A stretch of 64,000 nt of DNA from Gallaecimonas kandeliae (GCF_030450055.1 NZ_CP118480.1:3099501-3163500); one strand, 5' to 3'. Shown: positions 52,439-61,546, counted from the stretch's first letter. Notes: generated by a model not told the origin, from the letters alone. A program made the numbers and translations.

Positions 52439-52897
52439 ATGAACGAACCCTTTGACGTCGCCCTGGTCCAGCAGCGCCTGCGTGAGCAGGTGGCGGCCTT
52501 GACCGGCGGCGTTTGCGGGGGCGCCGAATACGCCGCGGTGAAGAGCCTGCGCGACTTTCGCCACGGCAGTGCCTATGTGGTGCTGGCCTCGGAAATCAAC
52601 CCCAACTCGCCGGACAGCCCGGCCGGGGCCCGCAGCCGCGGCGTCAACCAGGTGCTCTGCACCTTTGGCGTGATCACCGTGGCCCGGCACCAGCGCGGGC
52701 GCACCGGCGAAGAGGCCCTGCAGGAAGCCCGGCCGCTGATCGGCGCCGTGCGCACCGCCCTTATCGGCTGGGTGCCCGAGGCGCCGTTGCGGCCGGTGAG
52801 CTGGCTCAAGGGCGACGTCATGGAATACGACGCCAACACCCTGCTTTGGATAGACGTTTTTACCACCACCCATTTCATCACCGGAGGCACCGCATGA
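52439..52897 (+). CDS. gp37-like tail terminator protein (DUF1834-type)
   Basis: 152 residues: an alpha/beta fold typical of tail terminators, with GSAYVVLASEINPN, CTFGVITVARHQRG and PLIGAVRTALIGWVP. The order after DUF1320 fits Mu gp37. It overlaps the next start by four bases. Confidence 0.82.
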   Translation: MNEPFDVALVQQRLREQVAALTGGVCGGAEYAAVKSLRDFRHGSAYVVLASEINPNSPDSPAGARSRGVNQVLCTFGVITVARHQRGRTGEEALQEARPLIGAVRTALIGWVPEAPLRPVSWLKGDVMEYDANTLLWIDVFTTTHFITGGTA

Positions 52898-53079
52898 GCA
52901 CCGCACCCAAACCGGCCACCGTCGAGGTGGTCCTCTTGAAGGACCACAAGCACGGCGGCAAGCCTTTCAAGAAAGGCGCCACCATCACCGTCACCGCCGC
53001 CCAGCGCCAGTTCCTGATCGAGCGTGACATCATCGCCAAGAACAGCCCCGCTGTTCCGGCCACCGAGAAGAAGGGGTAA
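52894..53079 (+). CDS. Small phage protein before the tail tube gene
   Basis: 61 residues from the ATG at 52894. The repeat TVEVVLLKDHKHGGKPFKKG matches short gp38-type proteins found between tail terminator and tube genes. The tail is Lys-rich. The function is unknown. Confidence 0.75.
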   Translation: MSTAPKPATVEVVLLKDHKHGGKPFKKGATITVTAAQRQFLIERDIIAKNSPAVPATEKKG

Positions 53080-53085
53080 GCAGCC

Positions 53086-53844
53086 ATGTTGGATTTTGCA
53101 CTGCAAGGCAAGGTACGCCTGGGCGACAACATCAACGGCAAGCCGGGCGCCATGTATTGGGTCGGTGATGCCGAGCTGATGGTGAAGTCCAGCGCCAGCG
53201 AAGAAAAGCGCAAGGAGAGCTACAGCGGCAACCGCAACACCTCCGCCACCATGCACACCGGCACCGAAGTCAGCTTCACCCTGAAGCTGCGCTATGCCCT
53301 GTCCAAGAACCTGGCCCTGGGGCTCTACGGCAACGTCAACATCATCGCCGCCGGCAGCGCCACCGGCGAAACCCTGCCGCTCGGCCTGGTGGCCGGCGAC
53401 CAGGTGCAGCTGGAAGGCACCGGCATCAGCGCCCTGGCCATCCAGGACAGCGCCGGCACCCCTGTGCCGCTGGTGCTGGATACCAACTACAAGGAAGAAG
53501 ATCTGGCCGGCGGCATCATCGAGATCCTCGACCCGGGTAGCCTCACCCAGCCCTTTACCGCCGACTATGACTACGGCGCCAGCGTCGACGTGGCGATGTT
53601 CACCCAGAAGCCGCCGGTGCGTTACATGAGCTTGGTCGGCACCAACGCCGTGGACGGCGCCACCGACCAGATGAGGTGGGACTTTTACCGCGCCAAGTTC
53701 AACCCGGTGGCGACCCTCGACCTCATCAGCGACAAGATGGTCGAGATCTCCCTGGACGGCACCCTGCTCATCGACAGCAACAACGAGGCCGATAGCGCCC
53801 TGGGCGGCTACGGCCGGTTGCGGCAGATCGGGGCGACCAGCTGA
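53086..53844 (+). CDS. Major tail tube protein
   Basis: 252 residues, beta-rich, with an early GKPGAMYWVGDAELMVKSSA and a long loop, and the C-terminal AKFNPVATLDLISDKMVEI. It sits where siphovirus tail tube proteins lie, after the terminator and before the chaperones. No contractile sheath gene is present, so the tail is non-contractile. Confidence 0.85.
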   Translation: MLDFALQGKVRLGDNINGKPGAMYWVGDAELMVKSSASEEKRKESYSGNRNTSATMHTGTEVSFTLKLRYALSKNLALGLYGNVNIIAAGSATGETLPLGLVAGDQVQLEGTGISALAIQDSAGTPVPLVLDTNYKEEDLAGGIIEILDPGSLTQPFTADYDYGASVDVAMFTQKPPVRYMSLVGTNAVDGATDQMRWDFYRAKFNPVATLDLISDKMVEISLDGTLLIDSNNEADSALGGYGRLRQIGATS

Positions 53845-54287
53845 TGGCTGAGAAGCTGCAGCCTAAAGAAGAGGGCCTCCAGGATCTGGAGACCCTCTTT
53901 CCCGATGCCGAGATCGCCATCGCCGGCCGGGATATCACGGTGCGCGAGTACAGCTTCGTCCAGGGGCTACGCTTGCGGGCCAGCATCCAGCCCTTGCTGG
54001 CCGGGCTGGCCAAGCTGACCGCCAAACCCGAGAACACCCCTATCGACGCCATCCTCGACCTGATGGCCGAGCATCACGACCAGGTGCTTGACCTCATCGC
54101 CGCCTCGGCGGGCGTCGAGCGGGCCTGGATAGAGCAGCTCGGCGACGCCGACGGCCAGGCTCTGGCCTTTACCTGGTGGCGGGTCTGCGGCCCTTTCTTC
54201 GTTCGGCAGCTCCAGAGCAAGTGGTTCAGCGAACTGCTCCGGCCGCTGCCGGGAGCGTCCGCTGGCGGGACATCTTCGCCACCCTGA
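53844..54287 (+). CDS. Tail assembly chaperone, first frame (gpG-like)
   Basis: 147 residues. A short N-terminal domain (EVREYSFVQGLRL-type) and a helix with PIDAILDLMAEHHDQVLDLI precede a low-complexity end (GASAGGTSSPP) that looks like out-of-frame translation. It overlaps the second chaperone frame by about 110 bases. It should guide tape measure assembly. Confidence 0.8.
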   Translation: MAEKLQPKEEGLQDLETLFPDAEIAIAGRDITVREYSFVQGLRLRASIQPLLAGLAKLTAKPENTPIDAILDLMAEHHDQVLDLIAASAGVERAWIEQLGDADGQALAFTWWRVCGPFFVRQLQSKWFSELLRPLPGASAGGTSSPP

Positions 54288-54466
54288 TCGCCGCCGGCCA
54301 CAACCCGGAGCGCATCGGCCACTACACCGAACGGCAACTCAAGCTGCACTATGACGCTGCCTGCCGCCGCGAACGCCACCAAAGGGCCGACCATATCGTT
54401 GACACCAACGCCGGCACCTGGGGCGGCGACGACGTCGGCAAGCTGCTGCGGGAATTGAGGAAGTGA
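54176..54466 (+). CDS. Tail assembly chaperone, second frame (probable -1 frameshift product)
   Basis: This frame lies -1 relative to the first chaperone. It has a convincing domain from RWRDIFATLIAAGHNPERIG to the end (YTERQLKLHYDAACRRERHQ). The only own start codons are GTG at 54176 and 54221, without a good RBS. A slippery heptamer C-CCT-TTC at 54191-54197 is in the right phase for a -1 shift from the first frame. The real fusion point is unproven. Confidence 0.65.
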   Translation: MAGLRPFLRSAAPEQVVQRTAPAAAGSVRWRDIFATLIAAGHNPERIGHYTERQLKLHYDAACRRERHQRADHIVDTNAGTWGGDDVGKLLRELRK

Positions 54467-54468
54467 AG

Positions 54469-54729
54469 ATGAGCAAGCAAATCATGATCTGCGGTATCGA
54501 CTGCCACCAGGGTGACCAAAACTGTAATGGCTATTGCACTGGCGACTCCCAACACCCGCCAGAAGCTACCCCGCAGATGAAGCTGGAAGCCGCCAAGGAA
54601 AAGGCCCACCGACTGCTCAACGAGGCCGAACAGGCGTGGCACGCCTATGCGGCGCAACTGGACGTTGGGCCAGAACGCGAGCGCGCTTTCGAGGTGTATC
54701 AGAACGTGCGCCTGGCCAGGCGTGTATAG
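54469..54729 (+). CDS. Small cysteine-rich accessory protein, unknown
   Basis: 86 residues from the ATG at 54469 (GAGG upstream; a GTG at 54463 is alternative). The first 25 residues hold five Cys/His positions (CGIDCHQGDQNCNGYC), a possible metal-binding knuckle. A helix rich in Lys, Glu and Ala follows. GC is lower than the surrounding tail genes. No family is recognised. Confidence 0.65.
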   Translation: MSKQIMICGIDCHQGDQNCNGYCTGDSQHPPEATPQMKLEAAKEKAHRLLNEAEQAWHAYAAQLDVGPERERAFEVYQNVRLARRV

Positions 54730-54758
54730 CCAGCGAATACAGCAGATAAGGAAAGGCC

Positions 54759-54953
54759 ATGACACTGGAGCAACGGCAAGCCCATGAGCGTGAAAAGCTG
54801 GAGCAGCTACGGGATGCGATGGAGAGCCGGGCACATGATCTGAGGTCACTCATGGACGTGCTGGAGGCGTGTAAGAACATGGCGGGATTAGATCCGCTTC
54901 CACACCTCAAGGACGCTATGCAGGAGTACCTGAAACGAAGCGACAAGAACTGA
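54759..54953 (+). CDS. Small charged helical protein, unknown
   Basis: 64 residues, almost wholly charged helix (QRQAHEREKLEQLRDAMESR). RBS AAGGAAAGG lies about eight bases upstream. The base composition is near 55 percent GC, below the tail genes. The function is unknown; it belongs to the accessory cluster between chaperone and tape measure. Confidence 0.65.
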   Translation: MTLEQRQAHEREKLEQLRDAMESRAHDLRSLMDVLEACKNMAGLDPLPHLKDAMQEYLKRSDKN

Positions 54954-54959
54954 GAGGAG

Positions 54960-55283
54960 ATGGCCATGCAGATTGATACCAAAGAGCTGACCGATGACGA
55001 TATCCATGAGCTGCTCATTGAACTCAGGGAAGAAAAGCGTCGCCGCAGTGAGGAGGAAAAACGACCGGTCTTTTACTGTGACAATATGTACAGGAAGTCG
55101 TTGGGCGCCGCCTTAAATGAGCTGATTGAAGAGGCCCAAAGAGCCCTCAACTTCAAAGGTGGTCCAGAAGCCTATTTCGCCGGAGCCATTAGCCGGGCTG
55201 AAAAGACCTCTCTGTTGACCCTGGACGTTGAATTCTGGTCGAAGTCGGAATATGACGCCCGGCCGGACGTCGTTTGGGGATAG
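54960..55283 (+). CDS. Small acidic/basic accessory protein, unknown
   Basis: 107 residues starting MAMQIDTKELTDDDIHELLI; an ATG six bases later (MQIDTK) is better spaced from GAGGAG. A helical hairpin with LREEKRRRSEEEKRP and a C-terminal Phe/Trp-rich strand (TLDVEFWSKSEYDARP) are seen. The lower GC and Met/Asp-rich codons differ from neighbours. No family is recognised. Confidence 0.65.
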   Translation: MAMQIDTKELTDDDIHELLIELREEKRRRSEEEKRPVFYCDNMYRKSLGAALNELIEEAQRALNFKGGPEAYFAGAISRAEKTSLLTLDVEFWSKSEYDARPDVVWG

Positions 55284-55304
55284 GGGATCACCCCGCCATT
55301 CCCT

Positions 55305-55325
55305 TTTTGCCCCCGTTCAAATGAC
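55305..55325 (+). promoter_or_regulatory. Late-promoter motif, copy 3 (before the tape measure gene)
   Basis: TTTTGCCCCCGTTCAAATGAC, differing from copy 2 at one base. CATCCT begins 39 bases after its start. The tape measure start lies 47 bases past the motif. This is the position of PP in Mu, ahead of the tail genes. Confidence 0.6.
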
Positions 55326-55372
55326 CCGCCCCTAGCATCCTGCCATCCTCGCTCTGTAACCAGGGGCATGGC

Positions 55373-58300
55373 ATGGCTGACAAGAATCTCGAACTCGCAC
55401 TGAAGATATCCGCCGATCTGGCCCAGGCCCGCCGCGAGGTGGAAGCGCTGGCCGATGAGCTGGGCGCCGCCAGTGACGCCTCCGACAAGGCCGACAAGGG
55501 CGGCCGCCGCGCCGCCGCCGGGGTGAGCGCCGCCGGCACCGCCATGAACAAAGCCAGCGGCGAGACCCGCGCCTATGCCGGGGCCGTGGCCAAGGCCGAC
55601 GCCAGCACCCGTAAGCTCGAAGCGGACAGCCAGCGGCTCACCACCACCACCCGCACCCTCGGCGGCGGCCTGACCGCCGTGGCGTCCTCGGTCAAGGCCC
55701 TGACCCTGACCATGGCCGCCGGCTTCGGCCTCCATGAGATAGTGCAAAGCGCCGATGCCTGGACCGCCTACCAGAACCGCCTGCGCCTGGTGACCCATGG
55801 TGAGGAGGCCCTGGCCCAGGCCACCAACGATGTCTACGCCATCGCCCGCCGCTCCAGCCAGCAGCTCGACACCACCGCCAACGTCTACCAGCGCTTTGCC
55901 CAGAACGCCGACCGGCTGGGGATCAGCCAGCACAAGGTGGCCGAGCTGACCGACACCGTTAACAAGGCCATCGCCATCTCCGGCGGCACCGCTGCAAGCT
56001 CCGAGGCGGCACTGGTGCAGTTTGGCCAGGCGCTCGGCTCCGGGGTGCTGCGCGGCGATGAATTCCGCTCTGTGATGGAGCAGGCCCCAGGCCTGGCCCT
56101 GGCCCTGGCCGACGGCCTGCATGTGACCCTGGGTGAACTACGGGCCATGGCTAACCAGGGCCAGCTGACCGGCGATGTGATAGTCCGGGCCCTGACCGAG
56201 GCCAAGAACTCCGTCGACGAGAAGTTCGCCACCCGGGTGCGCACCATAGCCCAGGCCACCACCGAGCTGGGCACCGCCTTTACCCGGCTGATCGGCATCA
56301 TGAGCAGCGGCGAGGGGGTCGGTACCGGCATCGCCAACGTCATCGGCGACATCGCCGACATCCTGGATACGCTATCGGACCACGCCGGGGCGGTCAGTAC
56401 CGTGCTGGAAGGGGCCCTGATCCTGGCCATGGGCCGGGCCATAGCCGGCCTGACCAACCTGGGTGCCGCCAAGCTCCAGGACATCACAGCCAGCCGGCAG
56501 CAGGTCGTGGCCGCTGCCGAGGCGGCGCCCCCCGCCGAACGCGCCGCCGTGGTGACCCAAGAGGCTGCCGTGGCCGACCAGCTGAAAGCCAAGGCCGCCC
56601 TGGACGCCGCCATCGCCGAAGAGGCGGCCACCAAGGCAGAGGCTGAGCGCACCGCCGTCCTGGCCCGCACTGCCAACGGCTTGAGCGGCAAGGCCGCCCT
56701 GGATATCCGGGCCGCCGAAGCGGACGCCGCCCACGCCGCCGCCGAAGCGCGCCTGACCACCGCCATCGAAGCCCGCGCCGGCGCCACCGAACAGGTGGCC
56801 ATCGCCACTGTGCAGCTGACCAGGGCCACCACCCAGAACACCGCCGCCGCTGCCTCGGCGAGAGTCGCCAACAGCCTGCTGTTGTCCTCTTTCAATGCCG
56901 TCAAGGTGGCCGGCAGCTCACTGCTGACCCTCATCGGTGGCCCTGTCGGCTTGATTGTCTCTGTCGGGCTGATGGCCGCTTCTTTCATTGATTTCGGTGA
57001 CGACGCCAAAGCCGCCCTGGAGCAGGCCAAGCAGGCGGCGGAGGAGTTGAGCGGCCCCCTCGACAAGGTGATCGAACGGCTCAACAAGTTGTCCGAGATC
57101 GAGCGCAAGCAGGAGATGGGGCGCCTAGCCAAAGACCTGCAAGCCTTCAAGGATGCCGCCATCGAAGCCGCTGGCGACATCGTGGCCACGGTGAACAGCG
57201 AGATGGACCGCGCCAGCCGTTACGCCTTTGTCAGCCCGCAAACCCAATCCCTGCTGCTGCAGCTGCGCGCTGAGGCCAATAAGGCGGCGGGCGGCGGCAG
57301 CGGCAATTTCGATGGCATCTATGACTCCATTAAAAATGCCGGTGACATCAGCGACATCACCAAAAACAAGCTGCTGGGGCTGATTGAGGAGATTGCCAAG
57401 GGGTCACGCCAGGCCAACGAGTTCGCGGCCCGCCTGGATGAGGTCAAGGCCGCCCTGGGCAAAACAGGCGAGGTGGCGACTAAACCCGGCAATTCCCTGT
57501 CCCCCGCCGCCCTGGCCAAGGCCAATGCCTACCTGCTGACCCTGGAGAAGCAAGCCGAGAAACTGGAGAACCTGAAGGCCAAGGAGAAGGCCCTGGCGTT
57601 CTTGAAGCGCAACGACATCGCGATCGAGTCGGAGCTGGGCAAAAAGATCCTGGAGCAGGCCGAGGCCAACGACAAGCTCAAGGTCGCCAAGGACAAGAGG
57701 ACGGCGGCCGACCGTAAGGCCCGGCAGGAAGCCCGCGCCGCCGCCGCCGCTGCCAAGGCGCACGTCAAGGCCCAGAACACCTACGTGAAGCGGCTGGAGC
57801 GCCAGGCGGCCACCCACGGCCAAACCGCCGAAAAGGCCCGCGAGTACGACCTGGCCGAGCAGGGCCTGACCGGCACCCTGCTGGCCCGCGCCAAGGCCGC
57901 CATTGCCGCCCTGGATGCCCAGGACAAGCTCAAGCGGGCCGAAGAGGACAGCCAGAAACTGGCCAGCGTCCAAGCGCAGCTGGATCCGCTGCAGGGCGAC
58001 AAGGTGGCGGCGGCCAGGGCGCGAATGGAGCAAGAGTTCGGCAAGCTGCGGGCGCACTGGGTGAAGGAGAACAACAAGGCTGGGGTCGAGGCCATCGACA
58101 ACCTCATTAACCTCAAGACCGCCCAGGCCCGTCTCGACCAGCTCAAGGAGGCGATGAGCCGCACCCTGGGCGAGCAGAGCCGGGTGGAGCAGTCGATCCA
58201 GACCCAGCAGGAGACCGGCGCGCTGACCGAGATCGACGCCCGCGACCAGCTGCTCGATCTGCACCGTAAGACCAGCGCCGAACTGGAGCGCCAGCGGCCG

Positions 58301-59272
58301 CTCCTGGAAGAGCTGGCCAAGCAGCCCGGCGCCGTGGGCCAGGCTGCCCAGGAGGCCCTGGCGGCGCTCAATCAGGAGATGGAGCGTCTGCAGGCCACCA
58401 CCAGCCTGCTGCAGTCGACCCTGCGCGACGGCCTGCAGAGCGGCTTTTCCGACGCCCTGCAGGGGCTGGCCAAGGGCACACTCTCCTTGCGTGGCGCCAT
58501 CGCCACCCTGGCCCAGTCGGTCAGTGACGCCCTGACCAAGATGGTCAGCGACGGCCTGGCGCAGATCGCCACCAAGCAGATCCTGGGGATATTCAGTCAG
58601 ACTGCTGGGGAGCAGGTGGCGGCGATCAATACCGTGACCGCCGCCAAGACTGCCAGCGACACCACCATGGCGGTGTCGTCGGTGACCGCCGCCAACACTG
58701 CCGCTGCTGGGCAAGCTGGCGCGGCTGCGCAAACCCAGGCGGAGTGGGCTGGTCCCGCCACCACCGCCTCTATTGCCTCATGGGGCGCCGCCGCCGGCAT
58801 CGGCATCGCCGCCGTGCTGGCGGCCCTGGCCCTGAGCCGCGCCTTCAACACCGGCGGCCATGTGCGCGGCCCCGGTACCGGCACGTCCGACAGCATCCCG
58901 GCCAGGCTCTCGGATAACGAGTTCGTGACCAGGGCCGCCGTGGTCACGCAGCCCGGCGCCCTGGGCTTCCTCCACGACTTCAACCAGCGCGGCATGCCGG
59001 CCCTGGACGATTGGGCCAGCGCTGCCCGCCACGCCACCGGCGGCCTGGCCGGGGTGCCGGCGCCGCAGATGGCCAGCCCCTCCCTGAACCGGCCCCTGAG
59101 CCAGCCGGCCAGCGGCGGCGACGCCGGCAAGGGCATGACGGTGCAGATCGTGAACGCCCTGGATGCCGAGGACATGGCCAACACCGTATTGGCCACTCCG
59201 GCGGCGGTACGCCAGGTCAAGAACCTGGTCAAGGCCAACCGGATGGCCTTTAAAGCCATCCTGGAGAAGTGA
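55373..59272 (+). CDS. Tape measure protein
   Basis: 1299 residues, largely Ala-rich helix and coiled coil. The tape-measure N-terminal domain (about 75-310) includes GFGLHEIVQSADAWTAYQNR and GDEFRSVMEQAPGLALALAD. Hydrophobic segments lie near 515-540 and 1140-1165. At about 0.15 nm per residue the tail would be near 190 nm, which is an estimate only. The length and absence of a sheath gene fit a siphovirus tail. A late motif sits just upstream. Confidence 0.92.
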   Translation: MADKNLELALKISADLAQARREVEALADELGAASDASDKADKGGRRAAAGVSAAGTAMNKASGETRAYAGAVAKADASTRKLEADSQRLTTTTRTLGGGLTAVASSVKALTLTMAAGFGLHEIVQSADAWTAYQNRLRLVTHGEEALAQATNDVYAIARRSSQQLDTTANVYQRFAQNADRLGISQHKVAELTDTVNKAIAISGGTAASSEAALVQFGQALGSGVLRGDEFRSVMEQAPGLALALADGLHVTLGELRAMANQGQLTGDVIVRALTEAKNSVDEKFATRVRTIAQATTELGTAFTRLIGIMSSGEGVGTGIANVIGDIADILDTLSDHAGAVSTVLEGALILAMGRAIAGLTNLGAAKLQDITASRQQVVAAAEAAPPAERAAVVTQEAAVADQLKAKAALDAAIAEEAATKAEAERTAVLARTANGLSGKAALDIRAAEADAAHAAAEARLTTAIEARAGATEQVAIATVQLTRATTQNTAAAASARVANSLLLSSFNAVKVAGSSLLTLIGGPVGLIVSVGLMAASFIDFGDDAKAALEQAKQAAEELSGPLDKVIERLNKLSEIERKQEMGRLAKDLQAFKDAAIEAAGDIVATVNSEMDRASRYAFVSPQTQSLLLQLRAEANKAAGGGSGNFDGIYDSIKNAGDISDITKNKLLGLIEEIAKGSRQANEFAARLDEVKAALGKTGEVATKPGNSLSPAALAKANAYLLTLEKQAEKLENLKAKEKALAFLKRNDIAIESELGKKILEQAEANDKLKVAKDKRTAADRKARQEARAAAAAAKAHVKAQNTYVKRLERQAATHGQTAEKAREYDLAEQGLTGTLLARAKAAIAALDAQDKLKRAEEDSQKLASVQAQLDPLQGDKVAAARARMEQEFGKLRAHWVKENNKAGVEAIDNLINLKTAQARLDQLKEAMSRTLGEQSRVEQSIQTQQETGALTEIDARDQLLDLHRKTSAELERQRPLLEELAKQPGAVGQAAQEALAALNQEMERLQATTSLLQSTLRDGLQSGFSDALQGLAKGTLSLRGAIATLAQSVSDALTKMVSDGLAQIATKQILGIFSQTAGEQVAAINTVTAAKTASDTTMAVSSVTAANTAAAGQAGAAAQTQAEWAGPATTASIASWGAAAGIGIAAVLAALALSRAFNTGGHVRGPGTGTSDSIPARLSDNEFVTRAAVVTQPGALGFLHDFNQRGMPALDDWASAARHATGGLAGVPAPQMASPSLNRPLSQPASGGDAGKGMTVQIVNALDAEDMANTVLATPAAVRQVKNLVKANRMAFKAILEK

Positions 59273-59274
59273 CC

Positions 59275-60483
59275 ATGCCGCTGCCTGCCGGAGCCGCCGC
59301 CATCTTCCCCTTCGCCGCCGACTGGTCCAGCCCGGTCAGGGAGACCCGCGAGTACAAGACCGACATCATCCCCGCGCGCAGCGGCACCGAGCAGCGCCGG
59401 GCCCTGCGTTCCAAGCCGCGCCAGGGCCTGGCCTTCGACCTGGTGCTGGATGGTAGCGACGCCAACGCCTTCGACTACCAGCTCTATGCCCTGCAGCCCC
59501 ATTACTGGCTGCTGCCGCTGTGGCAGCGCCAGCGGCGCCTGGCCGCTCCGGCGCTGACCGGCGCCAATACCCTGGTGCTGGACCAGCCCCTGGCCTTCGA
59601 GGCCCAAGCGGGTGACGACCTGGTGCTGATGCGCGCCGGCCAAGCGCCGGAGGCCCAGCAGATAGAGAGCCTGTCCACCGACCGCAAGACCATCACCCTG
59701 GCTGACGTGCTGGCCGCCGACTGGCCCCAGCACGCCAGCCTCTACCCGGCGAGCCAGGCCCAGCTGACCCAGACCTTCAACGCCACCCGGCCGACGGCGG
59801 GGCTGGTCAAGGCCAGCCTGGCCTTTGAGCTGAAGGTCGACAACCGGGCCCCGGCCGCCTCCTCGCTGAGTAGCGATCTGACCATCGGTGGCCTGGAAGT
59901 ACTGCAGCGCGGCATCAACTGGGTGGACGCCCCGGAGGTGGGCTTTACCTGGGCGCCGCAGCGCATCGACGGCGGCAACGGTCCCACCAGTTACGTGACG
60001 GTCGGCGACCTGGCCCCCAACACCCGCAAGGGTACGGTGAGCTGCGACAGCCGCGACGAGCTGGACTGGTGGCTGGCCTTCTTCGACCGCTGCCGGGGCC
60101 GGCAAAAGCCGTTCCTGATGCCGACCTGGCTGGATCTCAACCTGCAGCAGCCGCTGACCGCCGGCGCCACCTTCGAGGTGGCCGGTACCGAGCTGGGCAC
60201 CTACCTGGCGGATGACCCTGTCCACAGCCACCTGATGGTGCGGCTGTGGGACGGCAGCCTGGCGTTCTTCGCCATCACCGGGTTGACGGTCAACGCCGCC
60301 GACGGGGTCACGGTGATCAACACAGCAGAGGCCTGGGGCGAAGCCTACAACCCCTGGCAGTGCCTCCAGGCCTGCCTGGTGACCAGCTGCCGGCTGGCCA
60401 GCGACCGCCTGGAGGTGGAGTGGGTAACCGATGAGGTGGCCAGCTTTGCCCTGGCCGTACAACTTGTGGAGGACGTCGCATGA
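59275..60483 (+). CDS. Tail protein, distal tail type
   Basis: 402 residues from the ATG at 59275 (GTG at 59269 alternative). It has an early FPFAADWSSPVRETREYKTD and a middle ALRSKPRQGLAFDLVLDG, typical of the phage tail protein that follows tape measure in B3/D3112-like phages. The C-terminal half is strand-rich with an SRDELDWWLAFFDRCRGRQK segment. It probably forms the ring at the tail tip. It overlaps the next gene by four bases. Confidence 0.82.
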   Translation: MPLPAGAAAIFPFAADWSSPVRETREYKTDIIPARSGTEQRRALRSKPRQGLAFDLVLDGSDANAFDYQLYALQPHYWLLPLWQRQRRLAAPALTGANTLVLDQPLAFEAQAGDDLVLMRAGQAPEAQQIESLSTDRKTITLADVLAADWPQHASLYPASQAQLTQTFNATRPTAGLVKASLAFELKVDNRAPAASSLSSDLTIGGLEVLQRGINWVDAPEVGFTWAPQRIDGGNGPTSYVTVGDLAPNTRKGTVSCDSRDELDWWLAFFDRCRGRQKPFLMPTWLDLNLQQPLTAGATFEVAGTELGTYLADDPVHSHLMVRLWDGSLAFFAITGLTVNAADGVTVINTAEAWGEAYNPWQCLQACLVTSCRLASDRLEVEWVTDEVASFALAVQLVEDVA

Positions 60484-61307
60484 GCAATGCCGACTACGGC
60501 CAGAGCGGCTACGCCAGCCGCCCGGCCGCGCTGCTGGAGTTTCGCTACAGCAGCGATGAGGCCAACACCATCCGCTACACCAGCTGCGACCACGACCTGA
60601 CGGTGGACGGCTACCTGTACAGCGCCATGGCCATCGAGAGCGGCGACTGGAAGGCGAGCGGCGGGGAGGACGGCAGCACGCTGCAGCTGACCATGCCGCT
60701 GGCGAACAACGCCCTGGCCAACCTCTACCAGGTGCAGGCCCCCGACAACGAGGTGGGCTTCACCCTGCGCGGCATCGAGCTGGACGACCCCGACGCCGAG
60801 GTGCTGACCCTGTGGATCGGCCGCGTCACCGCCGTCAGCCGTCAGTACCCCAAGCTGGTGGTGGACCTGGAGGACATCGAGAGCAGCCTGGACGAGTCAG
60901 GCAACCGCGGCTACGTGGAGCCGGCCTGCCGCCATGTCCACTACAGCACCGGCGGCGGCCGCTGCGAGCTGGTAAAGGCCGACTGGGAGAGCACCGACAC
61001 CGTCACCGCCATGGCCAGCAGCACAGTGCTGACCTTGCCGGTGGCGGCGACCTTCGCCGACGGCTGGTTCGTCGGCGGCGAGCTGGATTTCGGCGAGGAG
61101 GTGCGCACCATCATCGCCCACGTCGGCAACCAGCTGACCCTCAACCGCCCGATCCTGGGCTTGGCCGTGGGCAGCAGCGTGACGGTGGCGCCCGGCTGCG
61201 ACCACACCGCCGAGACCTGCCTGGCCAAGTACGCCAACATCCTCAATTACGGCGGGGAGGACTTCAGCCCCGACACCAGCCCCTGGCAGGGCATCAGCAT
61301 CGTGTGA
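60480..61307 (+). CDS. Tail tip hub protein, DUF2163 / phage BR0599-type
   Basis: 275 residues matching the DUF2163/BR0599 group: an N-terminal strand domain (LLEFRYSSDEANTIRYTSCD), and the C-terminal CDHTAETCLAKYANILNYGG, with conserved Cys. It is related to gpL-type hub proteins. It lies between the distal tail protein and the tip protein in D3112-like order. Confidence 0.85.
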   Translation: MSNADYGQSGYASRPAALLEFRYSSDEANTIRYTSCDHDLTVDGYLYSAMAIESGDWKASGGEDGSTLQLTMPLANNALANLYQVQAPDNEVGFTLRGIELDDPDAEVLTLWIGRVTAVSRQYPKLVVDLEDIESSLDESGNRGYVEPACRHVHYSTGGGRCELVKADWESTDTVTAMASSTVLTLPVAATFADGWFVGGELDFGEEVRTIIAHVGNQLTLNRPILGLAVGSSVTVAPGCDHTAETCLAKYANILNYGGEDFSPDTSPWQGISIV

Positions 61308-61315
61308 GGTGATAG

Positions 61316-61546
61316 ATGTTTGCATATTTCATAGTGGCCGTAGTGGCGGCGATCGCGTCCTACATGCTGACCCCCAAGCCGACCATGAGCGCCATAGCGG
61401 CGGCCAAGGACGTGGACGTACCCAAGCTGCCCTACGGCAAGCCCTACGGCATACTGCAGGGCGTGGCGCCGATAGCGACCCCAGGCCATGCCTGGCACGG
61501 CGACGTTTCCGCCATCCCGATCAAGGGCAAGGGGGGTAAGAAGTGA
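61316..61546 (+). CDS. Small tail protein with N-terminal membrane segment
   Basis: 76 residues. A hydrophobic N-terminus (FAYFIVAVVAAIASYML) is followed by LPYGKPYGILQGVAPIATPG, typical of the small protein that precedes the tip protein in D3112/B3-like phages. It may act in assembly or injection. The RBS GAGGTGAT lies close upstream. Confidence 0.78.
   Translation: MFAYFIVAVVAAIASYMLTPKPTMSAIAAAKDVDVPKLPYGKPYGILQGVAPIATPGHAWHGDVSAIPIKGKGGKK

Noticed and set aside
58597-60462. 621-codon open frame on minus across tape measure and tail genes
   Set aside because: It spans two well-supported plus-strand genes and has no recognisable domain.
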